A DNA stretch of 64,000 nucleotides. It comes from Terfezia claveryi. Taxonomy: Eukaryota > Ascomycota > Pezizomycetes > Pezizales > Pezizaceae. Made by a program: the position numbers and the translations under genes. The notes below the pieces were generated by a model that had not been told where the DNA came from, made no database searches, and saw nothing but the letters and a program-made list of their open reading frames with translations. The stretch lies in NCBI GenBank assembly GCA_015179025.1, contig WHUX01000074.1, positions 62,001 to 126,000 of the forward strand. The letters are read 5' to 3'. Positions 11,380-21,162 of the stretch are shown piece by piece. Within the stretch, counting starts at the first letter, position 1. Each line of letters opens with the position of its first letter.

Positions 11380-13285
11380 TGAACACCCGGCGGGGATGTT
11401 TATTTCTATGAATCTTTGTGTTCTCGTTAGCTTTTGCTTTCACGACTAGACTGAATCTTGCAATCCGAACTTACCAAAAGCAATATCAGGAGTCCTGCTA
11501 GAGTACTGATTGCTGACAATTTAATGATTAGTATTTCAAATTCTGAGGGGCAGAATTAAATAAGATATATATGTTGGCTTCACACTTTCTGGAACGGCAA
11601 CGCATGAACAATTGTGGGAGGGGCGCGGTAGGCAATTCTGTGATCTGAAAGGTGAAGCTGAATGGTAGCAAGCTGAATACCAGCTAGGTGGCTATCAGCA
11701 GACTGCTAGCTATCTAGAGCTTCCTACGTCGACGACATCACAGAACTTCACCAAATGCTACCAAAATTGCCTCAAAATACGACCATAGCTGCAGAGCACA
11801 GTCTTTCCTTGACCCGAACTGGCGGAAGCTCAATTGGATTTACACTTGGAGGGTGTGCACAGAGAGAAGCACACGATTTGTATGCAGCCTTTTCTTCCCC
11901 TTCTGCAGAAGTGTCCCCAATTTGACCCCAAAAGCCTTAGCGAAGCAAATTTCGAATCCCAATCGTCGACGTGGACACCGCGCACAATTACCAGGGTGGC
12001 TGGTTGAAATAATGGACAAATCAAGCAACTGTCTCTCGTTCGGATGTTTTTATACTTACAGGTCATCTGATACCCAGCAAAATCGTTACTAAGTACCGGT
12101 AGATGCAAGGATGTGATCCTCAATCAGCACCCAATCCATGCAGGCACGCCAGCAGAGCCGCATTTGTGTACCTAACGGCTCTTAAGGTCCTTCCTTCAGC
12201 CTTGAAAAAGCAATAAGCAAAATCACTGTTTCATTGGTCAAACAAAAACCGCACTAAGTCGATGACTGCGACACAAGTCGATCCATCAGCCCAGGTCCTG
12301 GAGTGGGATGCTTTCAGCCATACAGTCAGGTACGCCCTATACCTATTTTTATGGATGTTGGAACAGTAATCAGACAGCCTACCGGGATATGAAGGATATA
12401 TGTGATACATGCTATGTGGGTCAGCAAGGGTATGGAGGATATGTGCGATATGTGCGAAGGACATTCGGTTATTCATGTAGATGATGTCACTCGGTTATAT
12501 GTTTATGTTCGTGTTCATGTATTTAAGGGAGAAATGGACGCCCTGATCTAAGGGTGTCTTCTAAACAGGCGAATATATCTCTTCTCCTCCATATATATGC
12601 AGTTGGCTTTTCAGGGGCGATTATTGGGCTACGCATACATAATTATGTATATGTACCGGAATGGTTATAATTTGTCTATATTTAAGATCCTTCTATATTC
12701 GAAACGAGCGCTGGACTCAGGCAAGGTCATCCCCAAACCCCCACGTATCGACCAGCTACATCATATGCATGTAAGTCGTAACATATTCTGTGTACGATTG
12801 CTTGAGCCAATGATGCCATTCTGCAAATCGATAAACTCCGGCGATCAATTTACGTGGAGCATGAGACATAAACTGGAGTGGCGAGTTCAGTATATTGAGA
12901 ATGTGGATCTCCGGCATGTAGTGTGAATAAAAAACTAGGTAGAGTACCTGTACCAATGGGGCAGGCACTCGATACAAAGACAAATAATTGAGATGCATGC
13001 AGCAAGCTGTGAGTACCTACCAGCACATGGGTTGTACGATCTAGGTACAATTGGCTGGCCTCATAGAAGCTTCAATCCTGCAGTCGATAGATGGGAACGA
13101 GCATGAGACATGCATAACTCTAAAAATAAAAACAGTGGCAGAAATTGAAAACAGAGCCCAGCTGGGTAACACTTCAGCCATGCACGTGCAAGTATAACTA
13201 GTCAAGAGATCTGCATGTTCCGGCCCGTCCCCTGTTTCCCATCCACTGTAAAGCGGCCGCCTCTTTATATGATAATGCTTACGTA
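11380..13285. other. intergenic
   Basis: Upstream region of the 9.1-kb gene and AT-rich DNA. Several short frames exist but none has coding-like composition or recognisable motifs. Confidence 0.5.
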
Positions 13286-13658
13286 CTTGGGTGTAAGGGC
13301 ATGGCGGCGAAGCACTAAAGTGACCAGGGTTTTCCACGGCACGTTACGTGGCTATTTCAAGTAGTTCGCTCTCTCATTCTCACAACTCCGCAACTGTCGG
13401 ATAATCTCTCGCTGTCGGATAATCTCTCGCTGTCGGATAAATTGAAGGCAAAAGGCAAACGTGCAGAACATTTCGGTGCTGGAAATACGAAAAATAAAGA
13501 ACGACTTCGTGCTGTTATTGCAGCTGGTGGTGCTTGTTTGATGTATATAGATATAGGTACTTAGTTAGGATAGTTCGCCAGACTTTTTGATCATAGAACT
13601 TGTGCCAAGGCCAAGCCTCACTAGTTTAGTGCTACGCCAGATATACCTTACACCCAAG
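13286..13658. mobile_element. putative TA-flanked element with short inverted ends
   Basis: CTTGGGTGTAAGG at the left end is repeated in inverted orientation at the right end. TA lies directly outside both (13284-13285, 13659-13660). The interior holds an 18-bp tandem repeat (13394-13440) that reads into a basic, coding-like stretch up to about 13560. Ends of only 13 bp make this less certain than the other MITEs. Confidence 0.5.
13394..13440. repeat. 18-bp tandem repeat, 2.6 copies
   Basis: The unit CTGTCGGATAATCTCTCG appears twice in full plus a partial third copy. In the plus frame starting at 13394 it encodes repeated L-S-D-N-L-S and then continues open for about 40 codons. Confidence 0.85.
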
Positions 13659-13691
13659 TACTGCAGAAGTTGACATTTGCAACAGCACCCA

Positions 13692-13780
13692 AGCCTCGTA
13701 TAAACCAGTCTTAATTATTTGTAGAGTTCGTGACCTTGCAACTCCCCCCATAGACAACAGACTGGTTACTACGAGGCTAG
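13692..13780. mobile_element. 89-bp inverted-repeat MITE with perfect 9-bp target duplication
   Basis: The left end reads AGCCTCGTA then AACCAGTCT. The right end carries the inverted AGACTGGTT and TACGAGGCT. The 9-mer CAGCACCCA is present directly on both sides (13683-13691, 13781-13789). A 9-bp duplication rules out mariner and suits MULE-like elements. The end modules resemble those of the 31-bp micro-insertion 31 bp further on. Confidence 0.8.
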
Positions 13781-13810
13781 CAGCACCCATGTATGTCTCA
13801 TATCTATCAG

Positions 13811-13841
13811 TAGTCTAGTTGGCACAAGCCTCTTGTAGAGA
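13811..13841 (+). mobile_element. 31-bp micro-insertion, copy at 13.8 kb
   Basis: Begins TAGTCTAGTTGGCACAAG and ends TTGTAGAGA. It is flanked by the perfect 9-bp direct repeat ATCTATCAG (13802-13810, 13842-13850). It differs at two positions from the copies at 51049 and 55185. Confidence 0.85.
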
Positions 13842-14369
13842 ATCTATCAGGGCAAGAATCATTACCAAATGGAGTATGGTCTGGTTGCATTGCCTCCGTT
13901 ACACTAGACTCGTACTGGTAGCACAACGCTCTATGTACTCTTTGGCTCCTGGACTGCCCAGCCAGATGCATGTTTGGGCTCTGCTTGAAGTCCATCAGCT
14001 GAGGTTCAATTCCAACTAACAAGTTCCAATTCGAATTCCTCATATGATAAAGCATTGGATGCACTCCCTGATGCCATTGCATTCCCTGATTACTATTCCC
14101 TCAGCTGGCCATTAGTATGGGATGAAATGCAATTACGGTAATTACACTCCCTGATTACTAGGTTCCGCAACTGGCCATTGCTAGATATCTGCATTGAATG
14201 CATACCCCCTTGGGCCACCCTTCCTGTGGCATCATTATATTCACTGGTAGGTATGCCTAGTATAAAGCCCCAGCCCGCTGCCATATTATTTAATTTTGAA
14301 TTTCTGTTCCACATCCTTTCATACCCAAATCACTCGCTTGCCGGTATCCCCACCCCTCATTAGTACGTC

Positions 14370-15606
14370 ATGAGGCTTCTCCAGATTCTTGCGTTTTCGC
14401 ATTTCCTTATCTTCCCTGTCTTCTGCCAGGACCTCCAGGCCCGCCTCCTGAGACTCGGTCTTGGTGAGTTCGCACGGTCATTGGCTGCTGATAGTCCCGA
14501 ACTCCTTGCATTAATCGGTTTACGGAATGACATTACCGTGTGGGCACCGAGGAATGCTGTTTTCGACAGACCCCAACAATTTAAGAAACGGGGTAAAAAT
14601 TCTCGCAACTCGGCACAAGTTGACCACTTGCCGGAACCTCCTACAAATCAACTCCCGTCAAAGAGACAGATTAACTATGGACAAGGTTATCCCGATACTA
14701 ACTTCCAGACTATCTTCACTTTCCTCACTGATCCTGATTTTGTGAACCTGGGCCCCAATCAACCAGCACGGTTTACAAAGAATTATGGAGTTGCTTTGGG
14801 CGGAGGTGCTACTATGGCACCCAGCATTGAAATTGTTACTGGCCTGGGCGATACTCAGTTCACCCTTCGAGGACCGTTCAAGTTCGCCAACGGCGTGATC
14901 TATGAAGTAAACAAGTAAGTCTTTCATTTGCACACCGTAATTTCTAAATTCTCACCGATTAACATTTTCTGGTTCCATATGACAGTTTTTTCAGCATGCC
15001 ACAGCCGTTCACAACAACCATGAACCACATAAAACTTGCCCGGAATTTCTACAACACAGTTGTTACCTCCGGCCAACTTTCCGTCTTCGAAGAGACCCCC
15101 GCCATTACAGTCTTTGCACCCATCGATAGCTCCTTTGCTACTAGAGAATGTGACCCTAATGCCTTTGTTCTTACTGGTCCCGCTGGACTATACTTTAGTC
15201 AATACCTGATACCAGGTACAACGATTGTTACAAAGTCAGGGAATATAATCAACATCACAGCGGCCCCAGGCGGAGGGAAGCTTGTGAACGGCAGACGCCT
15301 AGTAAAGCCGAATGTTCCGATGAAGAATGGTGTTATTCATTTCATTGATGGGGTATGTACACCACAATATTGCCTTTGGATCGTATAAAGGCTAACATTG
15401 AACTATAGCCACTTTTTGGATCCGGGACCGGGGCATGTCCTGGTAATTACTCTAGTCCTGGTAATTACTCTAGCCCCCCGGTATATAACACTACTACTTA
15501 CCCTACTGGACCCCCACCAACACAGAAGGGTGGAGCAACGAGACAGGGTTACGCTGGCGGCGCATTGGTTTTAGCTTTTGTTGCGTCATTATTCGCAGTC
15601 TACTAG
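14370..15606 (+). CDS. Fasciclin (FAS1) domain protein, secreted, probably GPI-anchored
   Basis: Three exons (14370-14914, 14986-15352, 15409-15606) give 369 aa. A signal peptide of about 20 residues is followed by two FAS1-like units. The first has an I-T-V-W-A-P-R-N box near 14535. The second has I-T-V-F-A-P-I-D-S-S-F near 15106 and closes with G-V-I-H-F-I-D-G at 15329-15352, the usual FAS1 end motif. A short S/T/P/N-rich linker precedes a small-residue omega-like site and a terminal hydrophobic stretch, as in GPI-anchored wall proteins. Fungal FAS1 proteins act in cell-surface adhesion; the exact role here is unknown. Exon 3 carries an in-frame 18-bp direct duplication (about 15437-15472) encoding a repeated P-G-N-Y-S-S. 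Junctions keep frame perfectly and both introns have GTAAGT/GTATGT donors. Confidence 0.9.
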
Positions 15607-16042
15607 TACTAGATTTTGTTGTCGGATTCCTTTGGGTCAGTAAGATGATGGAAGTGTTTTTTTGGTTCAGTACTTATTGAACTTGATTTCCTAAGTGGTC
15701 TATTTCTATGATTGCAGGTTGGGTGGCGCACAGGTATTCTAAGTTCTTGGGAGTTGGGAACTGACAGTCATAACTTTGGAATGATCTGTTTGGATGTCTA
15801 GCACTTAATAATGAAATTACGTCATACGCAATGATATATCAGTACCGCTGGTTGACCAAAAGGGGAAGACAAAAAGACAATGCTGCAAATACTGGTTTAG
15901 CGTCAAATATGTATATCTCCAGATGAAGTAATGTACGTCCTTTCTTGGCCTCTACATATGAGCCGCTTATAGGTTGTTTCCTTCAGATATCACTGTACAT
16001 ACCATGTACTCTAACAACTTATGACATCTCACAGCAGGAGTA

Positions 16043-16185
16043 CTCGTTACCCCCATGAATTTTTGGGCTGCATGCGAGCTGCACACTATTCCTAAATCCC
16101 ATAGACCTTTTGAACTCCATACATACCTCAATTCAGCCAGGGTGCAGCTTGCATGCAGCGTGCAACAATTCATGGTGGTAACGAG
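16043..16185. mobile_element. TA-flanked MITE, copy 2 (well preserved)
   Basis: Left CTCGTTACC and right GGTAACGAG are inverted, with TA at 16041-16042 and 16186-16187. Interior blocks match 6048-6194. The arms contain the palindromic GCATGC core of GCTGCATGCGAGCTGCA. Confidence 0.8.
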
Positions 16186-16456
16186 TACATTGATTTGTCC
16201 GATCTTTTGCGTTGCATATGTACAAGGTACAATAGGTAAACACGTTCCAGGAAATAGGCAAGGCCCAACCAACCAAGAGAACGCTGGATGCTACTGGACG
16301 GGTTATATTTACGGGTACATAAATTGTGGTGTCGTATTGTAGCCGATCGACGGTCAATTACAAGATCCTAATACCGGTACCAAGTAATGTGAATTCATCG
16401 TGTCTATCGTGCTATGTGAAACTGGCCGCGTCACCTTGTAACCGTGGCTCAAGTCA

Positions 16457-16504
16457 CCGTAGCGTAGTCTGGTTCCGTAGCGGTGCCAACCACTATCCGT
16501 AGCG
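16457..16504. mobile_element. double micro-insertion between three copies of CCGTAGCG
   Basis: CCGTAGCG occurs at 16457-16464, 16475-16482 and 16497-16504. The first gap is TAGTCTGGTT (10 bp). The second is GTGCCAACCACTAT, which contains the reverse complement of TGGTTGGCAC. One gap therefore resembles the left end of the 31-bp micro-insertion and the other resembles it in inverted orientation. Confidence 0.75.
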
Positions 16505-17169
16505 TTAAAAAAAGAACTCTCAGATTGGCTTAGCTCAATTTACTAATTTCAGCCGCTGAGCCTACCTACTTTTGGATATGAAGCCTTACAAGCTAAACTA
16601 ATTATAGTAGCCACTTCCCTTTATGGCCTAGTGTATCTACTTAAAACTTATCCTTCTAATTGAGGAAGGATTCAGAGTTTGAGGACTGTGAACTGGTACA
16701 GTATACGTCCAGTAGATACCTAGATATCCATTACTCCTAGCCAACCAACAGACATAGTAGATTCATTGAATACATTCATGAATATATATAAAAAAAATTA
16801 TATTTTTTTTGTTAAAAAGCTCGCTTCTCTCTACTTCTTTTTTTACTTGAAGGAAGGACCACACCAGTTAAGGAGAATATAAGCACCATTGGAATCGGGA
16901 ATCCTATAACTAGTGAGAAAAAACAAAAACATTGAAGTATGGCATGAGTTTTGGAGAAAAGGAAATCAAAGGTGGGTTGAGATAGTCTGCTTGGCACGGG
17001 GGTATTCCTTATCTCAGAGACACCTCAGGCATGAGACTTAGTACAACCACTAAAGTACTGGGAACGGTCCAATCTCCAGTCTAATGGTACTGACAGTCTG
17101 GGATCCTCGAGTTATCACTTGACTTCAATTACAAATCAACTAAGCCTGTGGGTAGAAATGCCCCCCGCA

Positions 17170-17180
17170 TAACCAGACTA
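17170..17180 (-). mobile_element. 11-bp AGTCTGGTT-core micro-insertion in left arm
   Basis: TAACCAGACTA lies between CCCCCCGCA (17161-17169) and CTCTCCGCA (17181-17189), an imperfect 9-bp repeat. The equivalent place in the right arm (18757-18801) carries this plus an extra 7-bp AGACTAA and a third 9-mer. Confidence 0.55.
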
Positions 17181-17644
17181 CTCTCCGCACTCACATAACA
17201 CGGGTTTATTAACTACACGGCTAAGACTTTGAATTATGATAGTCCGAACATAGTCTCGTGCTCCGAACATAGTCCTTATTCAGCCCTTTCAGGCTCAGAT
17301 GAACGGGTTTCCCAGTAAATGAATAAGTGTATTGAGTGCTACTTGATCAGACTCAAATAAACAAGTCCTCCGATAAATCAATACATGTGTTAAGCAATAC
17401 ATATGTTAAGCACTACTTGATCAGCTATACAGACCAGTACTTGCTAACTCGCTAGCCATGTTCAGTGTGCTCATCACTATTAAACCAGTTGAGTATTGAT
17501 TAGAATTTTCAAAAATTACCCTGAACTCTCCAATACTGTTCAATAGTATTGACTACGTTAAGCTATGTCAAAATGCTAAATACTCTAATCACGGTTAGTA
17601 GTGTTGAACAGTTTGAATACTGATTAGTTTAAAATAGCAAAGAT

Positions 17645-17735
17645 AAAAAAATAATTTCTCCATAAGGAATCGAACTCAGGCTATTATATGTATCAAAGAA
17701 TATATCTTCCAACTACGCTAATTCTGATATTTATA
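17645..17735 (-). ncRNA. tRNA-like Pol III module (A box, B box, T run), possibly tRNA-derived
   Basis: On the minus strand TAGCGTAGTTGG (17709-17720) fits the A-box consensus. AGTTCGATTCC (17666-17676) fits the B box, and a T7 run follows at 17645-17651. Spacing is tRNA-like. The acceptor and T stems pair poorly, so it is not a functional tRNA by eye. It lies in the loop of the 1.92-kb element. Confidence 0.4.
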
Positions 17736-18160
17736 CTAGATTCATCAGTACCAGCCTATTCAATACACTACAAAGAAAATTTGTGATTCCAGAGATAAGC
17801 CTGTTCCATATAATTGAGTTCTATTGTTGTCATAATTTGATTATTTAGTCCTGATCAGACTCGGCTTATGTATATATTTCAGGCTCTGGCTCTAGCACTT
17901 GGATTCCTATAGTATATATAGGCCGCGAGTACATAGGTTCCGAATATATATGATGGGCCTGATACGTGAATTCTATACAATATCTATCAGCTTCAAATGT
18001 ATAAACTTCTACTATATATACTAGTAGTGAATGTATGCATTCCTATAATATTATAATATATATATTACAAAGGATAAAGTCTGTACATATTGGAATGTTC
18101 ATTTAAAGGTACAGGTACGATTTCCTAATACAGTAATTTTTGTAACACTGATTACTAACT

Positions 18161-18183
18161 AGACTAATGATTAGTCTGGCGGG
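18161..18183. mobile_element. 23-bp palindromic micro-insertion in the loop
   Basis: AGACTAATGATTAGTCTGGC plus GGG is flanked by TACTAACT at 18153-18160 and 18184-18191. The insert carries AGACTAAT and ATTAGTCT as inverted copies, that is both orientations of the TAGTCT end. Confidence 0.6.
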
Positions 18184-18765
18184 TACTAACTGATCATCTT
18201 ATATATATTAGTAGGCCTCCAATCAATCAAATTGCAACATAACACCTGAGCTTTAATAACGCGAGTACCTCCCACCTCCATCAGGCTTGCGCTGTTTTAT
18301 CTTTGCCATTTCTAGTAGCTAATTAGTATTCAAACTGTTCAACACTACTAACCATGATTAGAGTATTTAGCATTTCGATGTAGCTTAACGTAGTCAACAC
18401 TATTGAACAGTATTGGAGAGTTCAGGGTAACTTCTGAAAATTCTAATTAATACTCAACTGGTTTAATAGTGATGAGCACACTGAACATGGCTAGCGAGTT
18501 AGCGAGTACTGGTCTGTATAGCTGATCAAGTAGTGCTTAACACATGTATTGCTTAACACATGTATTGATTTATCGGAGGACTTGTTTATTTGAGTCTAAT
18601 CAAGTAGCGCTCAACACACTTATTCATTTACTGGGAAACCCGTTCATCTGAGCCTGAAAGGGCTGAATAAGGACTATGTTCGGAGCACGAGACTATGTTC
18701 GGACTATCATAATTCAAAGTCTTAGCCGTGTAGTCAATAAACCCGTGTTATGTGAGTGCGGAGGG

Positions 18766-18792
18766 TAGTCTGGTTATACGGGGGGAGACTAA
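18766..18792 (+). mobile_element. double micro-insertion in right arm of the long-TIR element
   Basis: Three near-identical 9-mers, TGCGGAGGG, TACGGGGGG and TGCGGGGGG, are separated by TAGTCTGGTTA (18766-18776) and AGACTAA (18786-18792). The left arm has only two 9-mers and one insert, giving a before/after comparison inside one element. Confidence 0.65.
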
Positions 18793-18948
18793 TGCGGGGG
18801 GCATTTCTACCCACAGGCTTAGTTGATTTGTAATTGAAGTCAGGTGATAACTCGGGGATCCTAGCTGTCAGTACCATTAGACTAGGGATTAGACCGTTCC
18901 CAGTACTTTAGTGGTTGTGCCAAGTCTCATGCCTGAGGTGCTCAGAGA

Positions 18949-20415
18949 CCAGGCTAGTGGCGTTATCGACATGAGGTCATAGTCTTGGCAAGTAAAACCT
19001 GACACCCTACGTCTTCCCATCTACAACCTATACCTTAATGGCAGACTGGGGGAGGGCATGTTCTCCAAATCCAACTCTCGAGGAAAGCCAAACAGGGTAG
19101 AAACAATATATACTTCGGGAGATGTAGGAACACCCTTAGCAGTCACTCGGAAGTTATCAAGCCAGCTACAGTACTGTAAGCGAACAATGTCCACAAGACA
19201 CCGAAAATGGTAAGACGGATATCACATACCCTAGGATAACCACAACATATCCTACAGGTCGTATGGCTCTCGTAAGCAGTGTTCTCAAAATATGGGTTAT
19301 CAAATCGAGGTCTTGATTTAAAGCCCACAGCCTTATAGTAACTTCATTGATTCACTAAAGCTTATACGCATAACGGTAACTTCACAGCAGTCGAGCTTCT
19401 CTCATTTCAAACCATCAGAGCCGAAAATAAAATACAAGAACCAAAGACACAGATACCTGAACATCCCCAAAACTTCATCCAGCGTTATCATCTGCCAGTA
19501 ATATCTGAATATAGAAGAAGTTGCTGCATATCCTTAAGTTTTACTGACAAAAGGGAAATTTTTTAGATCTGTCTTATCCCTAACAATTTTATTATATGCA
19601 ATAGCAAATGTTGTACACAGGTGTACAAGCAACAAAAGTCTTTTCCTCCAAAATACTCTTTTTGCATATATAAGATGATGCATGCATATGATCGAAAAAC
19701 CAATACCAATGATGACAGACAGCTAGAAATAAACGCAAGCACTGCTGACTCAGAAAATGAAAAGTTATGAAGAGTCCTTACACCTGTAAAAACGTTTGAG
19801 TAATGGTTAGCGCACCACAGTACTTTCTGCAACGCATGTATATTACTCATATGAAGATCTTACAGTACCTAGCTTGGTTCATACTAGTATGTTTGGACGA
19901 AATCGGGTAAGTGTCTATGAGACTTGCATCCGAGAGACTTGAAGGCGTGATTTATTTGAGTCTTTCAATTAGCTAGCACCCCTGATAATTGATATCGAAC
20001 GTAGATAGGTCAGTTCGCAGGTTCACACCACAGAATACCCTACCCCACAATTCTCCCCACCCACCCACTAGTGTCCGGACCCCCATATATATCATCCAAT
20101 TTCTCAACCAGCGGACCCACTTGAAATTCCCACTATATCATCAAATTTTCAGCAATTGGTATCCTGGCAAAACTCTTGATATCCAGTTTGGTGTAGCTGA
20201 ACCTAACAAAATTCAACTCTAGTTGTGTGAATTACGAATGCAATGGATAATGAGGATATGAAAAGATTTCTGCAAATTCACAACTCTCCCGGGTGTAATC
20301 CAATTCCTACAGTGCAATGAGAAACTGTTGACCTCCAGCCGGCACCATCCGCAACAAAACCAATGTAATGGGATTCTACAACCCTGGACATACGGGCATC
20401 TACCTACCTATACCG
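18949..20415. other. intergenic
   Basis: No gene recognised. Scattered short frames without motifs; no clear inverted repeat. Confidence 0.5.
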
Positions 20416-20800
20416 GTGTTATCAAATGGCGGTGGTTTCCAGGCGAGAAAGCAGAAATGACTAGTATTTCTGTGAAAAAGCATCTTATTCAAGGCTCGGA
20501 GCCATTCTTGTCGGCTTGATCTTCACGTGATCTCTCGCAACAACAATCGTACTGAAAACTTTCAAACTCGGTACCCGTTATGCCATGCTTGTCTCTTATT
20601 ATAGCGGGGAAGGTCTATCGAAACAATGGGGCGTACAAGAGGAGTGGGGGCGAGAGACGGTCCGTTGCCAGAGTGCCTTCCGAGCCAGCTTTTAATTTTC
20701 TATAATTTACTTCTCACGTCACCCTATTCTCTGGGGATTATATCACCAGGTTCCTTTTGGGTGGAGGTGGCACAAGTGATCCTAGTCTCGTGCCGTGAAT
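20416..20800 (+). pseudogene. decayed homologue of the 9.1-kb membrane protein (N-terminal part)
   Basis: Translating across frames recovers, in order, W-R-W-F-P then S-I-S-V-K near 20425-20480, I-L-V-G-L-I-F-T near 20505-20530, L-A-T then L-G-T-R-Y-A-M-L-V-S-Y-Y to about 20604, F-R-A-S-F near 20685, and G-D-Y-I-T-R-F-L-L-G-G near 20740. Each matches, in order, the first 170 residues of the 9109-11379 protein (W-W-W-L-P, V-I-S-V-K, I-L-V-G-L-I-F-T, G-T-R-H-A-M-L-V-S-Y-Y, L-R-A-S-F, G-D-I-V-T-K-F-F-L-G-G). In-frame stops and at least two frame changes show it is dead. Opposite orientation to its relative. Confidence 0.8.
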
Positions 20801-21076
20801 CCAGTTGCAGTAACTTTCAATGCACCTGTTCCTGTTGAACGTCTACGCCTCATTTGGAGAGTGTCCGGCCAGACTAGGTCCAGTTATACATCCAAGGCGA
20901 TAAAAAATATGGTTTTGTCTAGGCATCCAAACGGCAACTCTTCGAAGTGATGGGTTTGGAATCCTGAAACATGCCCCTACAAGATGAAAATTGATCGTGA
21001 GGCCTGTGTTGAAATTCAATTTTTTTCTTCTATCCAGTATTATACTTAATAATTTTATATATCCTTTATATCCTTA

Positions 21077-21162
21077 CACCCGGGTGTCCGGGTGGCTCAT
21101 CATGGTCCCCCTAATGGGACCGCATATGAGGAATGATTTTTTTTTTTTAAAAAAAAAATTCA
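21077..21162 (+). repeat. dispersed repeat family A, copy 2
   Basis: Contains GGGTGGCTCATCATGGTCCC and GGGACCGCATATGAG, then a T-run followed by an A-run. Same core and orientation as the 31.5 and 40.7 kb copies. Confidence 0.8.

Larger units (their letters stand above)
17021..18940. mobile_element. 1.92-kb long-terminal-inverted-repeat element with perfect 8-bp target duplication
   Basis: The left arm (17021 to about 17648) and right arm (about 18295 to 18940) are near-identical inverted copies, differing by scattered substitutions and one small insertion. They begin CACCTCAGGCATGAGACTT. CTCAGAGA is present directly outside both ends (17013-17020 and 18941-18948). The loop of about 650 bp has no protein-coding frame but has a tRNA-like Pol III module on the minus strand. 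An 8-bp duplication is typical of hAT or P superfamilies; the foldback layout without a transposase indicates a non-autonomous element. Confidence 0.88.

Noticed and set aside
20862..20885. CCAGACTAGG near the membrane-protein pseudogene
   Set aside because: Core is incomplete and flanks do not repeat.
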